A stretch of DNA of 64,000 nucleotides from Diplolepis rosae. Taxonomy: Eukaryota > Arthropoda > Insecta > Hymenoptera > Diplolepididae. The notes beneath the pieces were generated by a model. It saw only the letters and a program-made list of their open reading frames with translations, did not search any database and was not told the DNA's origin. The stretch's first letter is position 1, and each line of letters begins with the position of its first letter. Location: positions 20,186,001 through 20,250,000 of the forward strand of contig JAPYXD010000723.1 of NCBI GenBank assembly GCA_030998225.1, in the 5' to 3' direction. This document shows positions 12,801-24,800 of the stretch, piece by piece. A program made the translations under genes and the position numbers.

Positions 12801-15800
12801 TAGTAGATTTGTAGAAAATATTTTCCCCGAAAAAGAAAACGGACAGGATTGAAAAAACCTATTTTTCGGATTCCAGGGGCCATGAAACCTGGAAATTTGT
12901 TAAAGAAAAGTATTAGATTTGAAATTTTACACAAATCTAATATCTTTTCATATGTGATGAGAATCTAAAAATTTGTGATTTAGGATGAAATGACTTTCGA
13001 TGAAAAAGCACTGGTTTAATCTCCAAGCTCAATTAGTTCCCAAGAACAACAACTTTTTTTGGATTCCTAAGTACACACAATGTTTATCGGGTTTACAATA
13101 TTTTTCTTTGTACACTCTAGGGCTGGTAAATATTCATGCGAAAGTAAACCTTCTACCATAAATATTATAGAAGCTCAAATAACAATATAAACGACATGTG
13201 GACAGACGGACGGACGTAATAAGTCAATTTTATGGAATAAAATCACATTAATAATTTTTCCTATTCGAATTTTTCAATATCTTATGTCGTTTAGGAGAAA
13301 TTCTAATTTTTAATAACTGTTCCATATTATTTTAAAAAATTCACTTGTTACAGTTACAGTTACTAGTGGAAGTAACTTTAATTACTTTGAAAGTTACTTT
13401 CATATCATGTCACAAGACTGCTGCTTTTTCATAATCTTTGTCATTTTATGAGAAATCCTAATTTTGAAGATATTTTTATAGAGGCCAGTACTTGAAAAAA
13501 CGCGAGATATCGAAAAAATAGAGTGTCTTGTGTATTATGAAAGGAAAAACATTATTTTTTAGAAAAATAATTTTTAATTTACGAAAAATAATACTTTTAA
13601 TAATATTGTTTGTAATAGAATTTTTCTTTACTACCGCTTCTTACCAACTTTTTGAAAATGATTGGATTTTGAATGTAAAATTTTCAATGCTGAAATCATC
13701 AAAACAATTTTTTCTAAAGGAACATTTTCTTTTTAATACATTTATTTGAAGATTTTATTATTTAGTTTCAAAATTGAAAATATTACATCTGTAAAAAATA
13801 TAAAAATATAAAAAATATAATATAATAATATATAAAAAATATTATTTTTCGAAAGATTTGAATTTTTTTATAAACAATAATGTTTTTTCTTTCATAATAC
13901 ACGACTGAAAATATTATTTCAAGTCTTAAAATAATGAAGAAAGAAAATATCAAAATAAGTACAATACATTTTCACACAAATAATGAGAATAAAAAAAATG
14001 GTTTTCAACAATTGCAGGATTGTATGGCTGCTTAAAAGTGTTTATCATGAATTATCATTATCAATCAATTTTCTGGTTCAATCTCGTCCTTTAATAAATA
14101 TGAAATTCATTTGAGCTTAGATAGATTAATATTTCCTGCCTCATCTATTCAAAGGTATCTAGAAGCAAATCCAGATATGGTGGAAACTTGGATAAGAGAA
14201 AAAGCGAGTCCCGAATTAAAGATGAGGTTGCAAGGCATAAGTTTGGCACCGAAGATGTCGGTGTCAAGTTTGCATCAAGAGGAAAACCTGCTGAGTAGAA
14301 ACAAGAGAAATAGTATCACTTCGGATCTTTTCCAAACGTGGTTGGCATGCAATTCGCCAGTAAAAAGAAGCAGAAGCCCTAGCAGGTACTTTTATCCTTA
14401 ATGTATCACTTCAATTAAAATTACATTTTTAATTTCTAAGATTAAAAAGTGAATAAAATGAATATTACGTTTCCTACAATGAAAATGTTGATTTTTCAAT
14501 TAAAACAAAAAATTTATGTCTTATTAAAAAATGTTCAAGTGAAAATATGTGAATATTTGTTAGATAAACAATTTTCCTTTATAACTTATTTTCGTATCTT
14601 GCATAGTTTAATTAAAAAATGGAATTTTATTTTTGTTTTCTCAATAGTCTTTCAAATGCTATAATGAGATTAAAATAATGTTCAGTCTGATCATTCTTCT
14701 GATAATTATCGTGTCTACAGATAATGACAACGATTCTAATTCTTCACGTTCCAAATATCCAAATGTTTAAAAATTCTAAACTTCTAAGAATATTTGAAAA
14801 ATATAAAATTAATTTTTTCAAATTAAAAGCTTTAGAGACTTGGAGGATTGTATAATGTACACTAAAACTCTAAAACTTTAAAAACGCCAACCAATTTCTT
14901 CGTTTCACAGACCATGAAAAATTTATGAATAACTATAATTAATTTTGTGGTTGAATTTCCAATCAAATAAAACAAAGCCAAATGGTCATTCAATCGATAT
15001 CAGGCTTCCTTGAAGATAAAGAAGAGTCTGATATCGTTTTTCTAGGACTTCGACGACTCTTATGGACCGAAGAGAAGAATTGAATAGGTTGGATGAAGGA
15101 GATCTTTTCATGGAACTGATTCGCGACGTTGCTAACGAATTGGACATAAATGTCCTTTGCCATAAAATTCTGGTTAACGTTGGTCTACTAACCCACGCTG
15201 ATAGAGGTAGTTTATTCCTGGCTAAGGGTCCCCTGGAGGAAAGATTCCTCGTTGCAAAGTTGTTCGACGTCACGCAAGATACTGAGTTGGATGAGGCAGT
15301 TCAGAAAGCTAAGAAAGAAGAAATCAAAATTCCCTTTGGTGTTGGCATCGCCGGCTACGTGGCACAGAGCAAAAAGATTATTAATATCAAAGATGCATAT
15401 AAAGTGAGTATAACTTTTAATTAATAAAAATAAAATATAAAATGCTTTTTATAAGGGTGGATCAAAAATTTCTGGAACTAAATTTCTAAAAGTAGAAAAT
15501 TCACGGACCTTTATTAGTTCTGTTGATTACTTTTAAATCAGTCTCATACACTCATACAATGATGGCAGTGCGTTTTTCAGTTTTTGAAATCCTCCGCAAA
15601 CGTTTTTCTAAAAAAAGGTCCTAAATTCGATCTTTATATACATAATAATGCTTTCCTGTGTCCTTAAGGTAGTTGTTGCGCCAAAAATCAGTCTCTGGAA
15701 AAAGAAGTTTTTCTATAATTTCAAGACTGGTAATTATATCATCAGCCGTGTCATATGTAAGGAAAGACACTCTTTTTAATAAAAAAAATTTTAAAATTAA

Positions 15801-18800
15801 GAAAAATAATATTTTAATAATGTTGTTTGTAATAGGATATTTCCTTATTATCGCTCCATACCAAATTTTCAAAAATGGTGCGATTCTGATAAATCATGAA
15901 TCATTTTTTTAGGAAAAGGATTCTCTAAAACTTTACCATTTCCGATTTTTGAAAATAAATTCTTTAATGGTTGAAATCATTAAAAAACAATTTTCCAAAA
16001 CGAAATTTTTATAAACAAATTGCTGAATTTGATAATAATTGATTCATTTTCAAAAATCGGAAACGGTAAAGTTGTAGAGAATCCTTTTCCTAAAAAAATG
16101 ATTCATGATTTATCAGAATCGCACCATTTTTGAAAATCTGGTATGGAGCGATAATAAGAAAATATCCTATTACAAAAAACATTATTAAAATATTATTTTT
16201 CGTAATTTTAAAATTTTTTTTATTAAAAAGAGTGTCTTTCCTTACATATGACACGGCTGATGATATAATTGCCAGTCTTGAAATCATAGAAAAACTTCTT
16301 TTTCCAGAGACTGATTTTTGGCGCGACAACTACCTTAACTGTCACCGTTTTAAAACTTTCTTCAAAGTGGGAAACAAGAAATAGGCTTTAAGAAACTCTT
16401 GACGGAAGGATTTATCATGGTGAAGCAACTACTTGTTGCTCCTCGAAAAATTCCCTCGTAAACGTTTAATTTTTCATCGCAATCTCCGAAGCACATCTTG
16501 ATACAATTCTGCATTGACAGTGATGTCACTTGAGATGAATTTGTATGATACCGTAATAATTAAAGAAAATTTTTTTCTCTTCGAATATTAGAATTCGCGG
16601 CACAAATTTGTTTGCAATTTTTCGATAACTGAAGTCATTTCAAATGCTTTGGCACGAAGCAAATAACAAATTACTAAATGATTCCTACAATACATTCAAA
16701 AAATTAGTTCCAGAACTTTGAGCCACTCATGTATTAAACTACTAGCGTTCAGAATGTTGATTCAGATTTTACCATCTAATCAAATTTGAACCAGACTGGT
16801 TAAAAAAAAACAAAATTTTTATGTATTTTAATACAAATCTTTATTATCGACTTCAAAATAGGCTCCTTTTGAGCCAATACAAGCATGCCAATGGTTAATC
16901 CAATTTTCCATACACTTATCATAGGCCTCGGCCGGTATGGCCTTTAGTACCTTCAGCGAATTTCTTTTTATGGCCTCAATCGACTCATGACGCGTTCCTC
17001 GAAGCGGATATTTGAGTTTCGGAAACAGGAAAAAGTCTCAGGGAGCCAAATCTGGCGAATACGGTGGCTGAGCGATGACTTTTGTTCGTGTTTAGCCAAA
17101 AATTCAGTCACAATCAGGCCCACAATTCAGGTCTTTCGGTACGAGTTTGGCGGCGACGCGCTTCAGGCCCAAAACATGAACCACATTGTGTTGAGTCGAT
17201 CCACAAGAGATGTTGAGAGCTTTTGCTACCTCTCTAATGCCAACAAGACGATTTTCTAGCACAATTTTCTTCACTATTTCGATGTTATCGTCGTTAACAG
17301 AGGTGGATGGACGACTCGCATGAGGCAAGTTTTTTACGACCTCACGACCCTCACTGAATGCTTTATGCCACTCAAATACTTGCGTTCTTGATAGAGTAGA
17401 CTCCTCGAAACACTTCTGCAACATTTTTAATGATTCCGTAGCCGTAATTCCATTGGAAACACAAAATTTCAAGCAAACTCGTTGTTCAATTTTTTTTCCA
17501 TAGTAAAAATCACCAGACAAACTTTTCGCGTCGTAAACCAATGGCTGCCAAACACACACTGATGGGCGTCTCCCGCTCAAACTTGACACGACTGTCAAAG
17601 AAGGTGTTAGCAACCTAAAAAAAAAAGTTTTTACCGTTTTGGTTTACGCGCGCGGTTTAACTGGACTAGTCCGGGTCAAATTTGATCAGATGGTACATTA
17701 TCACTAATACGAAGGGCGCTCCGAAAGTTTCGTCAAAGTAATAGAAAGAACATTTTTACAATTAAACAAAGTACTTTATTGTTTTTCAAAATATTCTATA
17801 TCAGTTGTTTGACGTACAATGTATGAACTTGCGTTCTTATGATGGAAAGTGATACGGCAATTGATGTTTTTTCTTAATTCAGCAATTGTATCAAGCAAAT
17901 AAATGGTTTGATAGCAATCGGCATTAACAGTGCGCTGTGGTGTGACGATTTTTAACAACCACTGTTATTATATGAGCAATTTTAGATACAAACGAAGCAA
18001 TCACGCTTTCAATTACTGCGAGAACGAAAAACATTTTTTCGTTTTTCTTCATTTTGAAACACCCAAAAAGCCGATTGAGGTTTTTTCTCGGGCTCGTATG
18101 CATATACTCATGATTCGTCACCACTTACAATGTTATAAACGATATTACATGAAGCTTATTTGAATCATTTTAATGTTTTGTTGCACTATTTGAGACTAGC
18201 CTTTTTTGATCATCCGATGAACTGTGAGCAATCTACCACGCACACAATTTTGGACACCCAAATAATCATGCAGAAACGAATAAATTGCGTTCATCCCAAC
18301 GCCGAAGGGTGACTGAATTTTAGTGTATGTTACATGTCGATCCACCTCAATTATTTTACTAATAGCATCGATGTTAGCTGCATCAAAAGCAGTTGATGAT
18401 CGATCTTTACGAAATTCACCACTAAGGCTAGTGCGTCCAAAATTGAATTCATTTAACCACCCAAGTGCGAAATTAGATACGGCCTAACACTGGCCCAGCA
18501 TCGCCAAAAATTTTCCGAAAATCGGCTGCCAATATCGTGCCGTTGCTGGAATGATAACTCCGGTATGCACTTGGCGGCCAACGCTGGCCCAAACTCTGGC
18601 CGCCAGCACTTGTTTTCGGCACAGCAACGGGCCAATGCTGTGCCGAACTCTGGTTTTTCCACTTCCAGGATGGTTTGCCGTGGTAAAAGTGACACATGGT
18701 CCAGTAATGTGCCGTCCATGAGCCCGACTCTGGCTCTTCTACTTTCAGAACTGGATGCCATAGTAAAAATGACAATCGGCTTGGTATAGGGCCGATACTG

Positions 18801-21800
18801 GGCCAAGTTTCGGCTGAAGGTCGGTAAATTTAAACAGTCGAAAAAGGCCGCCGTCGTCGGCCCAGCACTTGACCGATGCAAACAGTGACACTGGCCCAAT
18901 AACAATGGCCGACTCTTGGCTGCCGAGATCGGGCCAATATTGTGCCGTATTATCACCTTCGGTAATTCGCACTTGGGCAGCGATAAACTGTTTTTTGCGA
19001 TGGTGCTTTATCGCCAAAAGGAGAAATAAGACGTTCTTCCACATTTAAATTAGAAACTCTGTGTCACACACTCAATAAGTTTTAAATGACGCTTGAAACA
19101 AACAAATTATTATTTTTACGTTCGGATTTTTGTTGCCGTCTATAGAAATATCCAAGTTTTGCAACAGTTACATGTAATCCATCTGGCATACATAAAACAT
19201 CCTTATTGACAAAACTTTCGGAATCTCCCTTGTAAAAAATTTCATCATTAATCGAGTAGACTGAATCCTAAAAAAATTAAGTACGAATTGAAAAATTGAA
19301 CGTTTGATTTAATTTCTTGAAATTTACAGGATCCGAGATTCAACAGCTCTATTGATATGCGGACAGGGTACAAAACCACTTTGATTCTTTCAATGCCAAT
19401 TTGTAATTATGAAGGCGACGTCATAGGCGTAGCTCAAATCATAAATAAAACTAACGACAGTAACGAATTTACGGATAGGGACGTTGAGGTCTTCAAAAGG
19501 TAAAATCGACGTCAGTATTTATAATAAATAAAAATTAAATTTCAATTTAAAGACTGACCCAGATAGAAGTCATACATGTACATTTTTATTTAATAACCAG
19601 TTTATGGTGATTCAATAAAAGGTGCTCAACTGACTTTGTAACCACAAGTCGGGAGTACAATTACGCACACAAATTATATTCTATTTATCTGGGTTAATGA
19701 CAAAATCGATTCCATTCCTCAGTCGTTAAACGTGTAGTTTCATTATGTTTTAAAGGTACCTGACCTTCTGCGGAATCGGTATTCAGAATGCACAACTCTT
19801 CGAGTTATCTGTTCAAGAGTACAGACGAAATCAAATTCTCCTCAACCTAGCTAGAAGCATTTTCGAAGAGCAAAATAATCTGGAGTGCTTGGTCTCGAAG
19901 ATAATGACAGAGGCAAAAGAGTTATTAAAATGCGAGAGGTGTGCTGTTTACCTTCTGGATTTAGACTGCGGTGAGGCGGTGAGATTGATTTTATTATTGA
20001 ATAAACTATATTTTAATATAATTCGATTTTGTCTATTTAAGGGCATGTGATGCTTGGGAAATTAGCAATTTTTATTGATTTTAGGTTTCTATGTTTGTGT
20101 CCAAAGTACATAAAATTTAGTTTTCAAAATTTAGGAATTTGTAGAAAAGATAAAAATGGAAGTAGATAGCCTGCTTTTGATTTCTGAAATGAAAAAAGTT
20201 CAATTTTAGCAAAATATATCGGAAATTTTGTTTTCATTATTGAAACCAGAAGTAGTCTATCTACGTCCATTTTTGTCTTCTCTACAAATTCCAGAATTTT
20301 GAAAACTAAATTTTATGTATTTTGGACACAAACATGTAGAAACCTTAAATCAATAAAATTGTCTAATTTCCCAAGTATCACATGCCCTTAAAACTTTGAT
20401 TCTCTTTTCAGGGTCACCTTGAGAAAATCGTTGAACGACCTGGAAAGTTAGTGCAAGAGACTAGAAAACCACTTTCAAGGAGGGAGGTAGATATCTTGCT
20501 GAAAAAATGTATATGATTTTATAGAGTTTTAAAAAATCTCATTTCTGAAATATAGAGAATCTATCTTTTCTGAACAAATTCGTATCAAAATCAGAGTGTC
20601 TGCTCAAATTTTGGGTCAATTAAAAAATATGAAGCTTCGCAAATTTATCAAATTGACTAAAGTTCACAAAAACCTTATAGAACCTACCTTTGACTCAGAT
20701 CTTTTAAAATATTATATTATATTAACAGAATTATTAATAAATTTAAACTAGGTAGTACTGATAAATTACACCGGATCTGAGTAAATTTAACAAACTCAAA
20801 CTAAATACAAATTCATGATGCAAATGTTTTTTATAAATTGATATCAAGAAATCACTCTAAAGGAATAGCTTTGTACTTTAAAGTTTACATTTAAAATAAT
20901 AGCAAAAAGAAACAATAGGACAATTTAAACCAAAATCGAAAACATTACACGCCTAGTTATTTTAAGATTTAATGTACAATACTATGATTTTAAATTATTA
21001 TCATCTTCTGTTGCAGAGCAATAATATTGACGTGGAGGACATCTTTCAACAGCGTGTAAGCGAAACTATTTTTTAGTAAAAATATTATTGGGTTGGCAAC
21101 AAAGTCATTTCGTTTTTTTAATGATTTTCAAAACAAGTTTATTAATACGAATAACAAAAATTAATTAATCGTGTATTGACCATTTTGTTGGATGACCTTT
21201 TGCCATCTTACAGTCAGCTTCATAATTCCACTTTCGTAGAAAATTTGGTTCTTAGAGGCAAAAAACTGAATCAACTCTTTTTTGACAGCCTTATTTAAAT
21301 CGAATGTTTTGCCATTCAAATGGTTTTAAAGTGAACGGAATAAATGATAATCGGATGGTGCAAAGTCAGGACTATACGGTGGATGAGGCATCACTTCCCA
21401 GCCTAACTCCAATAATTTTTTGCGAGTGACCAAAGATGTATGTGGTCTGGCGTTATCTTGATCGAAGATGACGCCTTTACGAGTTGCCAGTTCTGGCCGC
21501 TTTTTCTTGATTTCTCTGTCCAATTTCATTACCTGTCGACAGTAGACATTCGAATTGATAGTTTGGTTCCTTGGGAGCAGCTCAAAACACGTAGAACTGT
21601 TGCGTTAAACACACGAAGAACTGCGCGACCTTTGTCTACTCAAACGGCTCTGCCACTTTGAGAGAACCATTACCCCAAACTAGGCGAGCCGTTACGCGAA
21701 ACAGTTATGCCAGCCGTTCTCTCGCAAGTTTTGTCGACAGTTTGGGGCAACCAGTGCCCCAATCTTGGAGTAGACATCATACTAAACCAAAGTGGAGCGG

Positions 21801-24800
21801 CTCTCCCACCGCTAGTGTTACGGTTCGACTAAACTTCTCTCCGTGCAGAGCGTGGTGCATCTTTGAGGTCAAAATGTCTAGAACGAAAATGAGCAAACCA
21901 ATTCTGGCACTGGCGTTCTGTTAATGATTTTTCACCATAAACATCATATAGCTTTTTCCGAGCTTGCACAGCGTTTTTAGCTTTGCGGAAGTAATAAAGT
22001 AAAATGCGACGAAATTGACCGTCTGGAATCTCTATTTCAAATCAATGCAATACAATAAACAACAAAACTTGAAACTTTTTTTTTACTGAATAATCTATGA
22101 AACGTCAGCTGTCAAATATCATATACGTTCTGAAGTTTGCAATGGAGAAGAACGACTTCAAACGACTAGTCATCTAGCGGAAAAAAGCGAAATGACTTTG
22201 TTGCCAGCCCAATATATTCCTTTATTCCTGAGGACGTAAAATAAAATAAAAATTCTTTACAGGCAATTAACGAGAATTCCAAGTTCACGATGATTTTTGA
22301 AATGGAAAATGGGAAAGAAGAAGCCAGAGTGTATCGTCCAAATTCAGGTGATCTATCAAAGCCTTTGGGCCAGATTGCAAGGTATGTAGCAGCAACGGGC
22401 CAGATTCTTAACATCGGAGATGTTGCTACCTGGCTAAGGAAAGAGGTCATGGAAATTGAGAGCGAACCTATCAGAAGCATTCTCTGCATGCCTATTGTGA
22501 ACGGACAAAGAGTTGTGATAGGTGTAGCTCAATTGATCAATAAGGTTTCTAATTTTAATTCTAATTTGGATTAATTTTGATCTATAAATCGTTTGATTAA
22601 ATGTTTCTTTCGTAACAGGATAATGGGTTATCCTTCACTGACTCAGACGTTTCTATCTTTGAGGCCTTCGCTATATTTTGTGGATTGGGAATTCACAACA
22701 CTCAGATGTACGAATCAGCTTGCAAACTAATGGCAAAACAAAAGGTCGCCCTTGAGTGTCTAAGTTATCATGCAACAGCTAACAATGATGATGCCTTGAG
22801 ACTCATGTCAGATCCAATATCGTCAGCTGAAAAATACAATCTCTACAGTTTTACATTCATCGACTTTGATCTTACTGATGACGACACTTGTAGAGCTACT
22901 ATCAGGATGTTCAAGCAGTGTGATTTGATTCAGAAGTTTCATATTCCTTATGACGTTCTTTGTCGATGGATTTTAAGTGTGAAGAAAAATTACAGGCCTG
23001 TAAAATATCACAATTGGAGGCATGCCTTGAACGTAGCTCAGACGATGTTTGCAATGTTGAAGACAGGCAAAATGGAGCAGTTCATGACGGATTTGGAAAT
23101 TTTGGGTCTTCTTGTTGCTTGCTTATGTCACGATTTGGATCATCGAGGCACTAATAATGCTTTCCAAACCAAGACTGAATCTCCATTGGCTATTCTTTAC
23201 TCCACTAGTACTATGGAACATCATCATTTCGATCAGTGCGTGATGATCCTGAATTCTGATAGCAACAATATTTTCCAGAATTTAGCCATGGAGGATTACA
23301 GATATGTGATGAAGGTAGTGGAGAATGCCATTCTGTCGACGGATCTAGCCATGTATTTTAAGAAGAAAAATCGATTCATGGAATTGATCGATGAGGGCGA
23401 GTTTGATTGGCAGAGCGAAGAGAAAAAAGAACGTAAGTTCACTTTAATTTAGAGAAAGAAGTCATTACTTCGGAAGACCATTTCTTTATGAAATTTTATA
23501 GTGAAGCTGTTATGTATATAAATTTTATATTCTTGATCATAGTAAAAGATATATTCATCTAATTATCATGCAAAATGATAGTAAGAGGTGTACATGGTTC
23601 CAGAAGTGGATTATAAAAAATTATTTTTGTGTTAATGGCGCAATATAACAAAAAAGCCACAGTTTAACTAAAAAATGACCATATATAATTAAATAATTTA
23701 TAAAAAACAATGTGAGGTATCCAAAAATCCAAAGATGTATGTAAAAAATTTGCTTTATGCAATAAAACTGTTTTCGTACAATTTGTAAAAAAGTAACTGT
23801 TGATAGTATTTATTTCACGAAAATTTGGAAAATACAACAGAATACGATAAAGAACGTCAACTTCGTTTGAGTGGAAATTTTGCAAACTTTTTTACAGTTA
23901 ACTGTAATTATTGATAAATTCTCTAATTTTTTCAAAATTTGTACTAAAAAGAAGTTAACAGACGTGCTTTTTGTCTTTTATTACGTTTCCCAATTTTCAG
24001 AAATATGTTTTGAAAATTAAAAAACTTATTTTATATGAACGAATTAATGTATAATTTAGTCACGTATTCCGATCGATCCATAGCAATAATTACAGATGAT
24101 ATAATAAAATTCATGTATGATTCTTTTCTTTTCGAAACAGTGTTGTGTGGGATGATGATGACAGCCTGCGACGTAAGCGCGATAGCAAAACCATGGGAAG
24201 TTCAACATCGAGTGGCAAAATTAGTAGCTGACGAATTTTTTGATCAGGGAGATTTGGAAAAGCTACAATTAAATCAGCAGCCTGTGGCAATGATGGATCG
24301 CGAAAGGAGAGATGAACTACCGCAAATGCAAGTAAGTTCAAAAATAAATAAATAAAATGAAAATAAAATTTCTCTATTTCAATAGATCTTAGAATATTTG
24401 TAAAAGAATTTTGATTCAAGGTATCATAGGTATGAAAATTCATACTCAAAATTTAGTCCTATCAGTCCCATGTAAATATGATTTTTCATTTGTGAGGAAT
24501 ATACAAAGGTATTTAATGATTGTTTATACCGTCTGATCAAATTTGACCCGGGCTGGTTAAAAAAGCAAAATTTTTATGTATTTTAATACGAATCTTTATC
24601 ATCGCCTTCAAAATAGGCTCCTTTTGAGCCAATACAAGCATGCCAACGATTAATCCAATTTTCCATACACTTCTTATAGGCCTCGGCCGGTATGGTCTTT
24701 AGTTCCTTCAGTGAATTTCTTTTTATGGCCTCAATCGACTCATGGCTCGTTCCATGGAGCGGATATTTTAGTTTTGAAAACAGGAAAAAGTCTCAGGGAG

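Larger units (their letters stand above)
11214..13000. mobile_element. TTAA-foldback family B copy, interrupted
   Basis: Begins with TTAAGGTAGTTGTCGCGC at 11214, the same end as the complete palindrome at 15664-16338. Its arm text continues to about 11366, is cut by a 1.2-kb element, and resumes at about 12556. Inner arm and loop text (for example GAAAATATTCTCTACAACTC) extends to about 12830. The right end is not recognisable. In Pde6 intron 1. Confidence 0.5.

Noticed and set aside
15673..16329. Two almost identical 79-residue frames on opposite strands
   Set aside because: They are the two arms of the family-B palindrome. The same explanation covers the mirrored frames at 31265-31591 and 31873-32217.
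18453..18956. Long overlapping open frames on both strands, repeated at 29764-30452
   Set aside because: They lie inside the two GC-rich 517/518-bp elements. High GC lowers stop frequency, and the peptides are low-complexity and occur in several frames at once. No protein family is visible.
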